This document shows positions 63,627 to 64,000 of a stretch of DNA of 64,000 nt, piece after piece. A program made the position numbers and the translations under genes. Under the pieces are notes generated by a model. The model was given only the letters and a program-made list of their open reading frames with translations, ran no database searches and had not been told where the DNA came from. Positions within the stretch are counted from its first letter, which is position 1. Each line of letters starts with the position of its first letter. The stretch is from Siderastrea siderea (taxonomy: Eukaryota; Cnidaria; Anthozoa; Scleractinia; Rhizangiidae), in NCBI GenBank assembly GCA_964030785.1, contig OZ034968.1, positions 31,953,186 to 32,017,185 on the forward strand. Direction: 5' to 3'.

Positions 63627-64000
63627 GAGCTCTGCGGTTCGAAATCAATGATTTCATTCTCTTGGAACATTGCTACCTAATGGGTGTTGGTCAACTGAAG
63701 AAAATTTACCACAAACTAACAGTAAACTAAAACGCCATTTTTTTGTGTCCCTTCTTGCAGAAGGTGTTAGCACAGATAGATATCGTAAGAGAAAGAGTGT
63801 CGTATTATTGATAACAGCAGATGATCCGCAGGGAATGGCTTCAAACGCAGATGAAGCTCTTAGTTCAACTTTGTTCTTTTACCACCCCACTATAGAAGTG
63901 AAGATAATAGTATTACTGAACATGGTGTTCTAAATTGGATGAGGTTGTTCGCCGAGTCCAATTTGGCAGTCAGAGGAGTTATTTACTGAATTAGACAGTA
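63627..64000. other. downstream of transposase, no clear gene
   Basis: An 87-codon ORF at 63670-63933 has no recognisable domain; its start is not an ATG in a convincing context. It may be a 3' UTR or a further exon of the transposase element, which I cannot resolve. Confidence 0.35.

Overview
This is a window of animal nuclear DNA, most likely from a stony coral or a close anthozoan relative. The gene structures are metazoan: short exons, GT-AG introns, and an alpha-tubulin whose first intron directly follows the ATG. The intergenic DNA is crowded with foldback MITEs, tRNA-like SINEs, Crypton-type recombinase relics and a DIRS-order retrotransposon. The coral assignment comes from recalled repeat types, so it is an inference. 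No protist, bacterial or viral gene set is visible.

Left third (1-17.2 kb): the 3' half of an annexin gene on + (seven exons, 202-5136; its 5' end lies outside the window), then an intergenic stretch that is mostly one hAT-like transposon (5907-9302) nested inside an older foldback MITE, then a complete six-exon alpha-tubulin gene on + (10404-17198; exons sum to exactly 451 aa).

Middle (17.2-34.7 kb): foldback elements, SINE pieces and a 382-bp tandem duplication, followed by an eight-exon gene on + (21287-34686) for a predicted secreted 400-aa protein. It has a signal peptide, an RTKR processing site and six cysteine-rich furin-like repeats, each on its own symmetric phase-1 exon. I do not recognise an orthologue; it is the least familiar host gene here.

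Right half (34.7-64 kb): no confident host gene. It holds a TTAA-flanked piggyBac-like element, several foldback elements, a frameshifted Crypton-type recombinase remnant, a separate 'MSDSEED' first exon, and an 11.5-kb DIRS-order (Ngaro/PAT-type) retrotransposon on the - strand (49625-61090). That element has a spliced gag, RT-RNase H, a tyrosine recombinase, and A1...B1-A2-B2 split direct repeats. At the A2/B1 junction is a perfect 12-8-12 inverted-arm site like those used by tyrosine recombinases. A SINE and a 4.75-kb TTAA-flanked element with kilobase-long inverted arms have inserted into it, and that element carries a LINE tail and MITEs in turn. Beyond the retrotransposon lie a 20-bp BamHI-site minisatellite, a Tigger-like MITE and an intact DDE integrase-type transposase ORF (62373-63626, +).

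The most interesting parts are the DIRS-type element with its candidate recombination site and intron-bearing gag, the stack of nested insertions inside it, and the furin-repeat secreted protein.
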